Shown in pieces: positions 24,001 to 35,248 of a stretch of DNA of 64,000 nucleotides. Each line of letters opens with the position of its first letter. Within the stretch, counting starts at the first letter, position 1. Source of the DNA: Phragmites australis (lineage: Eukaryota; Streptophyta; Magnoliopsida; Poales; Poaceae); the NCBI RefSeq assembly GCF_958298935.1, contig NC_084935.1:2118001-2182000 (forward strand), in the 5' to 3' direction. A program made the position numbers and the translations under genes. The notes below the pieces were generated by a model. That model ran no database searches, was not told the origin of the DNA, and was given only the letters and a program-made list of their open reading frames with translations.

Positions 24001-26267
24001 TTCTATCAGGCTTTTGCATAATTTTCTGTCTTATACCATGTTCTATCAGTAAATGCACTATTGTCCTTCGGTAGTTCTTGATTGTGTACTTATTTTATCG
24101 ACATATTGACACAGAAAACTTTGTAACTGATAACAGGATAATCTTATCATTAGCTAGCTTGCAGCTTTATATTACCTTTTTTACTTAAGAATTGATATTA
24201 GTCCATTGCTACATTTTATTTTTGTTAACTATATTTATTTTGCAGCCAATCACACTCGCTTTGGTATATGTTGGAACAACACTAAAAGATCTATCAGATG
24301 TGACACATGGGTGGAGTGAGATCTCAACTACTCGATGGGTGAGTAAATGATACAATATTTCATTTGGTTACGTTATATTGTAACGTGTCACATATTTGGG
24401 TTGTGTTTTGTTAACTACTAGTTCATTAAGTTTCTGAATACAGAGTAAATAACTTTTTTCGAGAAGGGAGAATAGATCGTTAGATTATTATTTATGTTTC
24501 TTTGTCATTTATCTTGGTTCCTCCCTAAATATAGTTGATTAATAAATACATTTATTCACATAAGCCATGCGTTGTTTATCTTACAAAAAATTTAGATGAC
24601 TGAGATCTATTCATAGATACTGTATATTTTCACTTTGCATCTGATTTCACAAGTGTCTCACTTGTTGTCGCTTGTACACTTGAATGAGTGATTAATCTTG
24701 GGACGCTTGATTTGAACATCAGGACAAAGTTTTGATAGTGGCTGACTGCCTCTTACTTACCTGTTACGATGGTATTAGTGTCAGATAGGATGTATTTGAT
24801 TTTGCACGGTAGATGTGACCTCTATATTTCATCTTAGTTTGAGCTGAGACATGAAAGGAAAATACTTTACATACCTGATCACCAGTGAATCAAACGATGT
24901 CCTTCACAAGTTTGTTTTCTTCATTTGTATTTCAAAAGTAGATAGATTGTTATACATAACTTCCTAGTGACTTCTGCTGACACCTATGCTTAATTCTTCT
25001 TTTCAGATTCTGATAATATCTGGCTTCATAATGTCTGGTAAGTGCCACTACATTCCCAGCAAATCCCACCATCCCTTTCCTTATCTATATGCTTTTAGTT
25101 ACATCTGTTTTTTTAGACCTACTTTTAGTTACACCTAATCTGGAAATGGGAAGCTCTTCTGATTTTAGTCAAAAATGTTGATGCCCTGAAAATTATCAAG
25201 CCAGTTGGCTTAGTTTTTCTCTCTCTTTTCAATACATCAGTATTTTGTGAGGACACTTCTTTTTCTGGTCATCTCGCTTGTTGCGGATCCTGAGTAATAT
25301 TTAGTTCCAGAATATCCTTGGTCTTAATTCTCATCTTAGAAACACGAAGTGCTAGGAGATTCGAAACCCCCTTACTCCTGTTTTCCGAATCTACTTAATA
25401 AAGAACAACAGTGCATGATGAGATAAGGTAGTCCCATAAAAATTTGTTTGCACTGAGTATGGATAACTAGGGAAGAGAGCAGAGGTTGACCAAACATGAT
25501 ATGAGAGGAGTCTGTAAAGAGAGACTTGAAGGAATGTACTATCTCCAAAGAACTATCCACGGATAGAAACGCGTGGAAGTTAGCAATCCACATGCCAGAA
25601 TCATAACTTATGCATAAATCTCCTTGTACCGTTATTACTTTTTGTACTATTACTAGTACCTTTATTATAATTACTGTTCTCTTATCATCTTTTTAGTTGG
25701 ATCTTGTGGGTTCATCTTTAGCCTACTCCAACTTGCTTGGGACAAAGGCTTTGTTGTTGTTGTATATAGCTTCAGGCCTTGAGCATATAAAATTGATATT
25801 TAAATGGCTCTAATTGCAATTGAGGAATGTCATTGGGTGCAATAAATCACTCTTGCTAATCCTTGATCCGATTAATAGATAGCCAGAAAGCAAACATAAC
25901 TGCAGTCAACTCTAGGCCTTCAATTTAGCTTAGTAGATTTTAATATTGGGCTTTGCAACATTGAGCTTGCAATCCGTTATTTTCAAAGCAAATTAGAAGA
26001 ATATCTCTTAAAGCATATGTTAAATTATTGCTGTTGTCTCAGCAAGGCTGTCGTCCCTCATATACTGAATGTTTTCTTTGTGGTCCTGCAGTTGTCTTGA
26101 TTTTGTGCGTGACAAGAGTTGCAAAATCATCTCTGGATAAGGCATTGGCTGAGAATGGAGAGGTCGATGTAGGAACTTCACAGCTTCCTGTAGTAGCCTC
26201 TCCCTCGGATCTACAACAACCTCTTGTAATCAAGATTGACACATCAAATGAAGATCACGAGAAGTAA
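21058..26267 (+). CDS. TVP38/TMEM64-type SNARE-associated Golgi membrane protein
   Basis: Nine exons: 21058-21153, 22411-22472, 22765-22819, 22932-23030, 23499-23585, 23734-23850, 24246-24338, 25007-25037 and 26092-26267. They total 816 nt, or 271 residues, matching the usual plant length. The N-terminal membrane segment is AVRLAVAAVLLVAVGVALFT. The central SNARE_assoc (VTT/DedA-like) domain contains YIPLTVLAVPASILT, GGGYLFGLPVGFVADSIGAT, LLRFVPLLPFNMLNYLLSV and PVGIGEYMLASWLGM. A last helix (ILIISGFIMSVVLILCV) precedes a short hydrophilic tail. Proteins of this family sit in endomembranes; animal TMEM41B and VMP1 relatives are lipid scramblases, but for plant TVP38 proteins the activity is inferred. 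All junctions are GT-AG. The in-frame region upstream of 21058 is rejected as leader because it lacks family similarity. Confidence 0.92.
25630..25764 (+). mobile_element. Au-type SINE 3' end in TVP38-like intron 8
   Basis: The words AGTTGGATCTTGTGGGTT, ACTTGCTTGGGACAAAGGCT and a closing TTG run match the 3' part of grass Au SINEs. Related copies occur at 49285-49400 and 49401-49538. The tRNA-like head is not evident, so this is a 5'-truncated or decayed copy. Confidence 0.72.
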
Positions 26268-26904
26268 AAGTGTTGTTTACAACTTCAGATGTACATTCTT
26301 TGGCTGTTGAATCTGTAGCACTATATACCCATAGCTCTGGTTTGAGGCTTATTGAGGCGGTGAAGGGGTAAAAAGCAACCCAAAAAAAGTGAGGGGAAAG
26401 GGGGATGTGAGTTTGACTGATAGATAATACTAATACACTATACACTTTGTTTCAATCCACGTGCTACCTTATCTTTGATGAAAAGACAAATGTAGTACAA
26501 GTTTCGAGCTTCAGCTGGGCCTTAGCCATCATATGCTTCGTCTGTACTCTAGTGTACAGAGCATACTTACACTGTTTGAATTACTTGTTTAAATATACAT
26601 TTTTAGACAAGTAGTAGAATGTTAATAGAGAAATTCTAGCTGAATATGTACGCTTGGTACAATCAGCAAGATTTACCGATATGTGCTTCTATGTTCTATC
26701 ATACTTACCTGTCTCCTACGAGGTGAGCCGGACGCTTTTAATCGTGTTCCCGCAGCTCTTGGTGGGCGTAAAATGCGAAACTGTTGTGTACAATACCTAA
26801 TCGAAAGCTACAAATTTGTGTCAGGAAAATCATTTCCCACACTTGGGGCAAGTTTTGGCTAGAAAAATAGCTCCATGACTGCTAGGCCTGGAGGCTAAAA
26901 TAGT
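26268..26904. other. 3' UTR of TVP38-like gene and spacer
   Basis: No coding signal is seen. The tract runs from the TAA stop to the left inverted repeat of the MULE-like element. Confidence 0.45.
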
Positions 26905-27595
26905 TGGAGTTTTTTTTAATATTTTTTTATTAAAATTTAAATAATAAATTTCTTACATGAAAAATTACAAAACTAGACACCTGCAGCCCTCTAAAATGCG
27001 GTTAGGCCACTTAACCGCCCCCTGAGAGGGCGGGTACGGCCTGCCCGCCTGAGCCGCCTCCCTTGGGGGCGGTAAAGGGCCTTCCCGCCCGTCGCGCTCG
27101 GCTGCCCCCTCCACCTGGTCTCTACTATAAAAGGGGCTAAAATTAGCCCAAAATGTTATTTTATTTAGAAACAAGAAAAAGTTGAGAAGAGGGAGGAGAA
27201 GAGAGGGGAGGAGAGGGGAGGAAGAGAGCCCGGCGAAACCTTGCTGTATTTGAGCCGCGGATTTGAAGATTATTTTTGGGTAAGTCTTTTTTCCTTTTAT
27301 TGTTGTTAATTAGTGCATTAGTAGTATATGACATAGGTTTTAGATATTTATGACATAGGGTTTAGAAAATTGTCAAATTTACTTAGAAAATTGTACGATA
27401 GCAGTGAAATATAGAATATTATTTTTAGTATATTATTTTTATTATATTAGGGTTGTAATGTGCAACGTAGGAGGTAGCAGTATATGATAATTTGCGAACC
27501 TAGGATGCAGCATTTAGAAATTATTTTATCCGATAATTAGAAATATAGTTTGTTGGTCTTAACATTGGTTATGTTTGCGGGTGTTTCCAGGGATG

Positions 27596-28715
27596 ACAGA
27601 TAAATTAATTTTTTAGATATATTATGGTGAGGATGAAATTAGGTACGATCCTAACAGTGTAGATCTGTCTGGATTTCGTCATGTTATAAAGGGTCTTAGT
27701 AAAGCTAATGAGATGACCATTGTAGGTGTGTGCAAATAGCTCATGCGGTTTTTCCAACTGGATTCGTAGCAACATAAGCTGAAGTTGACAGTGAGAGGAC
27801 CATTGTGGGTGTGTGCAAATAGCTCATGCGGTTTTTCCAACTGGATCCGCAGCAACATGAGCTGAAGTTGAAAGCTGTCCTCAGCTGTGCTTGTAATGGA
27901 TACTTTGGTGAGCTTGTTCTCATCGAAGCCATATAAACTTGGAGGTAGTATATAGATATATGTTGTGAACGTGGTCTGCCGCTGGTTTTGTTAGCTGAGG
28001 CGTACCTGAAAGATCAAACTGAGGTGAACTCTGCGGAAGCAGTAGCAGGACCAAGTGAGGCAGTGGAAGATGAATTAGAGGCGGCTAATGTTGGGTCCAG
28101 GAATGATGTTGGTGATATTTCAGAGCTGCAACCGATAGGTGTAGATGATGAAGGGGAGCACATCCCTAGCATCATTGAAGATATGAATTTGGAGGATGAA
28201 GAATTGGAGGAAGACCTTGCCGATGGGGATTCGTCTGACGATGAGGGTAATGCTTCAGTTCCTGTAGAGTGGAGGGATCATGAATTTTCGAAGCTAGTGG
28301 TTAGCGAGGCTGACCGGACACCGTGGCAATACCATGAGAACGAGGTGTCACAGGGTGCTATGTACCTACAAAGGAGACAGTTATTGATGCAACCAGTACA
28401 CATGGACGCTAGCAGAGCCTTCACAGTCCTCCTACCCTAGTCAGTAGGATGAGGCTGGCCCGGACGCCGCATATGACCTCGTTCGTGACTTCTTCGGGGG
28501 CACACCTGACTACGACGTCCTCCAGCGGTCCCAGGTACCCAGTGCTCCCCTTCGGACACAGCCCACGCAGGACGAGGTCTCGACACCGGTGCTCCCTACT
28601 AGGCCTACCAGACACGTTGATCCACCTGACCCCCTCACCTACTCCAAGGGTCACGTGAGGGTTAACCAGCGGCATCGGGACCACAATGGGGCGCACGGGC
28701 GACGGCAACGATGAA
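27596..28715 (+). pseudogene. MuDR-like transposase remnant
   Basis: A broken frame starts MTDKLIF near 27594 and continues with YGEDEIRYDPNSVDLSGFRH and HVIKGLSKANEM. An 83-bp internal duplication and several stops follow. An open stretch at 27988-28440 encodes a very acidic segment (EDMNLEDEELEEDLADGDSS), followed by VEWRDHEFSKLVVSEADRTP. A last piece reads AYDLVRDFFGGTPDYDVLQ in another frame. Acidic N-termini of this kind are seen in grass Mutator-like transposases and their plant-mobile-domain derivatives. The catalytic DDE region is absent, so no activity is expected. Confidence 0.55.
27716..27881 (+). repeat. 83-bp tandem duplication in MULE remnant
   Basis: ACCATTGTAGGTGTGTGCAA at 27716 recurs as ACCATTGTGGGTGTGTGCAA at 27799. 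The two 83-bp copies share nearly all positions, including GCTCATGCGGTTTTTCC. Confidence 0.9.
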
Positions 28716-29286
28716 GGCAGCAGTAGAATTTTATATTTTATGTAACCTACATATGCATATTCGCTTCGTGATGTGCTCCTACGTATTCAGACACATTTAC
28801 TCTTTATGGTCCACTTAGCATATCGTAACTGCATTTTGTATTCCAAAACGATGACATCCTAGTTGCATTTCTTAATCCGACACTATCACAAGCTACATTC
28901 TGTCGTCGTCATTATATCTTACAAAAACCTCGCTTACTCTGTTGGGAGTGTTACTTTAATGAAGAAGTGACCACACTACTGAACTTTAACCATGACTTGA
29001 CAACACATGCCTCCTTGCGCAGGCTTTAAACAAGAAGTGACAACACTACCCAGTTTTTTTTCCAAACAATAATGACAACACGGGTACCAATAAATGTGGA
29101 ATCTCTGGCCATGATCAATAACACAATTTTCCCATTCTTCAAGATGGAATCTGATGCTCCTGCCACCAGCTACGCCCCTGCACTCACTTCTTTCTTCAAG
29201 AGCGAATCCAATGCTCCTGCCTCCCCCAACTATAAATAGCCGAACCTCCTTACGTTGATGCACCACTCATTTCTCAGATTTCTCAA

Positions 29287-29890
29287 GTGCAATATCTTCC
29301 TCAGCTCCATCAAGCCCACCAAAGAAACATTGGGGGACTACCATACCTGAAGGTTTCGAACCACCAATGTGCTTCTGTGGTGACCTTTGTAAGCTTCGCG
29401 AGTCGCATGACATCTCATACACCTATGGGCTGCGCTTCTTCATGTGTGCCAACTACAAGTATGACAAGCCTCAACATACAACAACTGGTTATCGACCGAT
29501 ACGGCAACAAATATCAGCCTCATCTCTTCCGATTTCACACCCTGTTTTACTAATCGCTCATCTTGTTCTATTGGTTTAGTCTCCTCCACCGCTCTGTGAT
29601 TTTATTCAATGGCTCGACAATGAGCAAAATGACGCACATAAGCAGTGGGTCGACATGAACATGAGGTGGAGAAGGGAAGCGTACGCACATCGGGAGTACA
29701 AGCAACAGTAAGAGGAACTTCGCCTCAAGCGGGAGGAAGAAGAGCGCATGAGGAAGGTGGCGCACGACCGTACCGTGGCTCAGGCTCGGGAGGCTGAGAG
29801 GGAAAGGAAGCGAGAGAGAGCAAGCCGTGCTAAGGCGGCAGGTCCCGATGCCCTCCGAAAGGAAAAGTATCCTAGATGCACTCAGTAGAG
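29287..29890 (+). pseudogene. Second MULE-internal gene remnant (zinc-finger type)
   Basis: A TATA-like CTATAAATAG at about 29231 precedes a broken frame. Its words are MCFCGDLCKLRESHDISYTY and LRFFMCANYKYDKP, a short Cys-rich motif like a GRF/zinc-ribbon finger. A later frame reads PPLCDFIQWLDNEQNDAHKQ and a highly charged Arg/Glu coiled-coil-like tail. At least one intron (about 29520-29580) and several stops are likely. Proteins of this form accompany transposons in grasses. I cannot assign a function. Confidence 0.45.
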
Positions 29891-30385
29891 AGTATCGAAT
29901 GTAACTCGACATACTTTCTCTCCCTAAGACATGTTATGATTAGGATCGGCGCACTAATAAGTAGGTCTTAGTGCGAACCGTACATGCCACCTTTGTTTTC
30001 TCATCGTGTCGTCGCGGTTACAGTGTATTGTAATATTTTCACCCTATGTTTAATACTATGTTTATCGTCATTCGCACCCTATACTTACGTAAAATATTGC
30101 AAGTGCTAATTACTGATTTTTTATTCTCTGACTACTACATAACCTACTCCAAATTTAAATTCTAAATTTTCTTAAAGCCCTTTTCTTATTTCTTGAATTA
30201 CACAAAAAAATTACATTTTTAAGGAAAAAAAAAGACCCTAACCGCCCTCTCAGGGGGCGGTTAGGTTGCCTAACCGCCCTCTCAGAGAGCTGCAGGCATC
30301 TAGTTTTGCAATTTCTCCTGCGGAGAATCTATTTATTTAAATTTTTAATCAAAAAATATAAAAATAAAAAAACTTGTGGGCTTGT

Positions 30386-30760
30386 GGCAGAATGCCGTGA
30401 CATCGCTAGGTTGGCTTCGTATGTCTTTACCACGATTTTTTTTAATGTTTTGAAAATAAAAAATTTATAAAAATAAGCGCTCATTTGAATTTTGTTTGCA
30501 GAACTAGGTTACTGTTGAATTTGTAGCACTATATAAAATTGAGTTGAAATTTTTTAAAGAGTTGGATCATTGTAACCTCTATATTACTAACTTTTTTCAG
30601 AATTTTCAAGACGAGTAATGAAAATAATATTTTTTATTTTTAAACATGTCACCCGAAGGGCGACAATTTATTTTCTAAAACCTATCGTCCGTAGGAAGAA
30701 CAACATATACATACCGTTGTTCCTGCAGGCGACATTATCCTAATTCTTAAAAAAAAGAGA
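30386..30760. other. Non-coding spacer between transposons
   Basis: AT-rich spacer. The words CACCCGAAGGGCGACA and TATCGTCCGTAGGAAG suggest another decayed element. Nothing is assignable. Confidence 0.35.
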
Positions 30761-31575
30761 AAAGTGCAAAAAAAACCCCCAAAAGTCATTTGGATTTTGA
30801 CTTTCCCCTTCAAAAGTTATTTTGTTGCAAACCCCCCCCCCCCCCCCAAAGATTTGGTTTTGTTGCGAAAACACTCCCAAAAATTCATTTTAAAAAAAAA
30901 ATCACAAAAAAAAAAATCTAAAAAAGAACTAGAGACAATTCTAAGACCTTTTGTGAAATTGTTTTTCAAAAATAATATCCTTTGCATCATATTTCATGGA
31001 GAGGAAGTTTGAAAAAAAAAAGAAAAACGTGCAGCTCATTTATTAATTCGGGTTAAATGCATAGTTAATTATTTACTAATCCAAAAATTATGAAACTATT
31101 TTTTAGTTTTCTTACATGATCCTCTATCTTCTAAAAATACATGAAATCTTGAAATAGTTATTGTAACGTGCAGGATTGTGTAAATGTGTTGCTGATAGAT
31201 TAATTCAAAACTAATCCATAACACATCCAAAATTAGTAAAATCATTTTTATTAGTTTACTTAAACAATTATTTGTGTAGGAAAAATAATAGTAGATATGA
31301 TAAAGTTAAAATAACATGAGTTAATAAATAAGCTGCATATTTTTCTTTTTTTCCAAACTCCTCTCCATGAAATATGATGCAAAGGATATTATTTTCGAAA
31401 AAAAAATTCACAGAAGGTCTTATAATTGTCTCTAGTTTTTTAAGAATGTTTTTGGTTTTTTTGAATTTTTGAGAGGTTTTTGCAATAAAAGTTAAACTTT
31501 TAGGTTTTTTTTCTAACAAAACAACTTTCAGTGGGAAAGTCAAAATCCAAATGAATTTTGAGGGTTTTGCATTTT
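30761..31575. mobile_element. Long-hairpin (foldback) MITE
   Basis: Left arm 30761-31046 and right arm 31321-31575 are inverted copies of about 260-285 bp separated by a loop of about 275 bp. Shared words include ATTTGGATTTTGACTTTCCC, GAATTTTTG-type runs, TAGAGACAATT and ATCATATTTCATGGAGAGGA. The left arm contains a 15-base C run (about 30832-30847). Transcription through it would give a long double-stranded hairpin. I see no coding capacity and no clear target-site duplication. Confidence 0.75.
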
Positions 31576-32339
31576 TATGTCTAGCGGATGTCTATTTTTA
31601 TAATTTTTTATTTTCGAAATATGAAAAATAAAAAGCTCTCTTTACCACTATCAACGACCTCACAGCCAGTGCAGACAGTGTTAGTGGGCCGGGTAATATA
31701 CACGGAGTTTGCGAATAATATTTGGGCCGTTAGCCCATTACCCGGCCTAAAGCTGTAACACCCTTGAGAATTTTGGCAAGTGTTTTAACATCAATACCGT
31801 ACCGTTTACGTAAGATTATCTCTAACTATATTCCCTTCATTTCATTATTTTTCTGATTACTTTCACTATTCTCATTCGCTTTATTTTTTCTCATCTTCAA
31901 CAGCTTCACTTCGAGAGGAATCGCGATGAGAAAAGAGAGAATCTCGTCTTGAAAGAAATAACTTAAAAATCTCTTCGTGACGAAAATCGTGAAGATAAAC
32001 CGTTAAAATACTTAAAAAACGAAAATGCTTTCATGATAAAAATCTAACCGTGAAAAGAATCCCTGAACTTAGTAGTCTAAACGAAAAGAAACGTGCTGAT
32101 AACCCGCTCTCCACCCCTGCTGCTACACCTCGTGGAAAGCGCGGTTAACAAGCACATGCAAATGCTAAAATTCTCGATTACAAGCGCACGCCATGTTGCG
32201 CTAGCGTTTTCATTTTTTAAATGGCGATTGCCTTTTCCTTTTTGGCGCCAGAGCAGCAGGGCCGCTGCCAAATGGCAACGCCTTGTGTGGCGGTTCCAGG
32301 TCGGCCGGCCGAGGGACCAGGTTGGTTGGCTACCGCAGT
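31576..32339. other. Intergenic DNA
   Basis: No gene is recognised. The 113-codon ORFs at 32077-32434 on both strands have no family signature, and their right part overlaps the LINE remnant. Confidence 0.35.
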
Positions 32340-32830
32340 TGAAAGTAGTACCGGATGTGTTTACTGTAGTAATAATGAGACAATTCAATATCTATTTTTT
32401 TATTGTTATTTGGCTAAGTTTATTTGACGGATAATATAAATTTCTTTCGGTATTAATCCTCATCTAGTATCTCAAATATATTTGGTGGTTGATTTATTGG
32501 GTTATGTCGAAAACTTAAGTACCACGTTTTGGTTGGAGCGAGTGCTCTTTATTGGACGTTATGACTGAGTCGTAATGATATGATTTTTGACAAGACAAAA
32601 GTTCAAATTTTTATAAAATTTATTTTTAAGGTACACACTGGATTCGCTTCTAGTACTTACAAGAGAAGGTGGAAGAGTAACCTCTTATAATAGAGGCATG
32701 CCGAAGATTAGAAACTACAGTAATAGAAGTCTATACTAGACATATGTGGCCGTTTAATCATGACTTTGCGCTTGATAAAGCTTTTAAGTTAATGTATGTG
32801 TTGCTCTTTTACGTGTTACTTGGATTGTTT
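32340..32830 (+). mobile_element. Decayed LINE zf-RVT/C-terminal remnant
   Basis: Reading across frames gives CVYCSNNETIQYLFF, LAKFIWRI-like and GINPHL words. These are followed by YVENL, a VLFIGRYD stretch, FLTRQKF, REGGRV and a closing MWPFNHDF. This order matches the zinc-binding RT tail of plant non-LTR retrotransposons, as at 13680-14445, but the copy is distinct. Stops and shifts make it inactive. Confidence 0.55.
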
Positions 32831-33120
32831 GATTTTATACTAAACTTTGTAATAATCAACGACTGCATGCCGCCGCCGTCGTTCCTCGGGCTCACCGAGA
32901 AACACAACCGGAGTGATCGGTTTTTTTTATCCATCAGCGCGCCTCTCGTTGCTTCCGCGTAATCCAAGAACGAGGGAACAATACAACCGTCCCACCTTAC
33001 ACACAACAACGGCAACAACAAGGTCACAAGAAGTGACAATCTCTTGCCCTTGCCCTTGTTTGCGTTACGTGCCATGCCGGCCACGCCACTGCCGCCGGTG
33101 CAAGCCTGCAGCCAGGAGCG

Positions 33121-35248
33121 ATGGAGATGGCGAGCGCGAGGAAGAGGGCGAAGCAGAGCGGCGACCAGATCGTGCTGTGGGGCGCCTGCGTGCTCCTCTC
33201 CTCCCTCTCGCTGCTCGTTGCCGCCGCCTCCTCGGGCTTCGGCGCCGCTAGGCCCACCGGGGAGGTCAGCGCGCTCGTGAGGGCCACGAGCGGCGTCGTT
33301 CACGCGGGGGCCGACGTCGGCGGCGGGTACTGCGGCGACGACGACGACCTCAGCAGCATGTCCGTCGACGGCGAGTGGGTGCGCGACGCCGAGCGGCGCC
33401 CGCTCTACGAGCCGGGGCAGTGCCCGTTCGTCGACGAGGGGTTCAGGTGCAGGGAGAACGGCCGGCCGGACGGCGACTACGCCAAGTGGAGTTGGCGGCC
33501 AAGGCGCTGCACGCTGCCAAGGTTTGCACGTACGTCCAAACACCAAGCATGCATGCATCTGTGTGCACACTTTTCACCGTGCGTGCCACGTCGCTCGCTT
33601 CCAGATTCGACGCCAAGAAGCTGCTCGAGATCCTCCGGAACCGGCGCCTAGTGTTCGTCGGCGACTCGATCGGGCGGAACCAGTGGGAGTCGATGCTGTG
33701 CATGCTCTCCTCGGCCGTCGCCGACAAGGCCTCGGTGTACGAGGAGAATGGGAACCCCATCACCAAGCACAAGGGCTTCCTCTCCTTCAGGTTCCGGGAC
33801 CACAACTGCACCGTGGAGCATTACCGGTCGCCCTACTTGGTCCGGCGCAGCCGTCCGCCGCGCCGCGCGCCGAAGCGCGTGGAGTCCACGCTGCAGTTAG
33901 GCGCCATGGATTTGAGGGCTCCCCAGTGGAAGGACGCGGATATTTTGGTGTTTAACACGGGGCACTGGTGGAACCAAGAAAGGTTACAACAATTGTAAGT
34001 ATTGTCACGGCCTAAACTGCATATGTCCTCATCCACAGTTGTGATCATTTGCACTACATGCTGATAGTAGCGGACCCATAATAAAAATAAACGGGTGTTT
34101 CAGACTAAGGGTCTGAGTGTCTTATTTGTTGGATTAAGAAGTATTAAATAAGCTCCTATGTATGATAGATTATTAAAAAATAAAAATTTAACCGGTGTCA
34201 TAAAGTGGATCCAACCGCTTGCTGCTGACTATGCTGTATCAAATTTAAAATTAAATAGTCTAGTTAATTATGCATACATGATCAAGTAATCGTTCTCTAA
34301 AGCATGGCAACATATTGCGGTGGCAGAAATTTTCTTCATCTGCTATATCATTGCAACTGGCAGGGCAAACTTTTATACCGGACATTTCATATAGTGTTTC
34401 CTGTGTTGTAAAGAGGATGCTACTTCCAGGACGGTAAGAAGCTGCGGCTGAACATGAGCGTCGACGACGCCTACCAAAGAGCGGTGAATACGCTGGAAAA
34501 ATGGATTCAGAGGGAAGTGAACGCCACAAAAACTCTGGCCGTTCTCCGAACATACTCACCGGCACACGCAAGGTCAGCAGTTTTTGCACACATGTGATTA
34601 TGTGACAATTATAAAAAATACTCCATCCAATCTAAAATAAATATCGTTTTAGGTTACGTATAATTAATTGTTATAAATTTTGGTTATAAATTATTTTTTA
34701 TGTATTGAGTTTGGATATATTTAAAAATAACACAGGTAGATTTGTTTCAAAAAATAATTCATAATAGTATAATTTTGTTATATTTTTTATCATGATATTG
34801 TAACAAAAAGTAGTAGTTAAAATCGTATTTTGAAAATCATATCGATATTTAAAACGATACTTATTTTAGACAAAGAGAGTGTATACCGGATTCGCTTGTG
34901 TAATTGAATAAGATGTGCGAAACTGACAGGGCCGCAAACAGTGGAGGCTGTGCCACGGAGACGCTACCGGAGCTGAACACTTCCAAGATCGCCCTGCACC
35001 GGTGGCCGGGCATGCTGAACCCGGCTTTTGAAGCACCGAGAGCACACACCGCGCCGAAGCTTCATGTGCTGAACGTCACCCTGATGACGGCGCAGAGGAG
35101 AGACGGCCACTCGTCGATATATAACGTCGGCCCGTCGTCAAGGATGCCGGCGGGGCAGAGGGCGGACTGCAGCCACTGGTGCCTGCCCGGCGTCCCAGAC
35201 GCGTGGAACGAGCTCCCCTACGCTTTAATTATCAGGAGGTTTTTGTGA
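33121..35248 (+). CDS. TBL-family polysaccharide O-acetyltransferase
   Basis: Four exons: 33121-33521, 33605-33994, 34414-34572 and 34930-35248. They total 1269 nt, or 422 residues. A basic N-terminus (RKRAKQ) precedes a signal anchor at about 17-40, as in type II Golgi proteins. The TBL domain starts with EWVRDAERRPLYEPGQCPF and WSWRPRRCTLPRF. The PC-esterase domain holds the GDS nucleophile motif (153-155, in VFVGDSIGRNQWESML), NTGHWWN, and the DxxH motif at about 396-399 (DCSHWCLPGVPDAWNELPY). TBL enzymes acetylate wall polymers such as xylan, mannan or pectin; the substrate here cannot be read from sequence. The donor at 33994 was preferred over one at 33980 because it keeps the usual seven residues between WWN and GCYF. 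Intron 3 holds a Stowaway-like MITE. Confidence 0.92.
34117..34200 (+). repeat. Dispersed repeat, copy 1 (TBL intron 2)
   Basis: GTGTCTTATTTGTTGGATTA and the following 60 bases, ending in ACCGGTGTCA, recur at 36916-37000 in the same orientation with about 80 percent visible identity. It is a fragment of an unidentified repeat family. Confidence 0.7.
34621..34881. mobile_element. Stowaway-like MITE in TBL intron 3
   Basis: A 261-bp element is flanked by TA dinucleotides (34619-34620 and 34882-34883). The left end CTCCATCCAATCTAAAATAA and the reversed right end CACTCTCTTTGTCTAAAATA form an inverted repeat continuing into ATATCGTTTT / GTATCGTTTT. It has the size, CTCC(A/C)TCC end and TA duplication expected of Tc1/mariner-derived Stowaway elements. 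Its right edge lies 48 bp before the exon-4 start. Confidence 0.88.

Larger units (their letters stand above)
26905..30385 (+). mobile_element. Decayed MULE-like DNA transposon
   Basis: Both ends carry long imperfect terminal inverted repeats. The left (about 26905-27030) and the reversed right (about 30240-30385) share an A/T-rich stretch, ACAAAACTAGA, CCTGCAG, and a GC-rich block of the type ACCGCCCTCTCAGGGGGCGG. Inside are two degenerate transcription units, one starting near a TATA box at about 27122-27132 (CTACTATAAAAGG) and one near 29232. The first resembles the N-terminal part of a MuDR-type transposase, the second a short zinc-finger protein. Frames are broken, so the element is not autonomous. 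Exact termini and target-site duplication are not certain; assignment to the Mutator superfamily rests on the long TIRs and the mudrA-like reading frame. Confidence 0.65.

Noticed and set aside
33971..33994. Alternative TBL exon-2 donor at about 33980
   Set aside because: It also keeps the frame, but it shortens the conserved spacing between WWN and GCYF, and the GTAAGT at 33995 is the stronger site.
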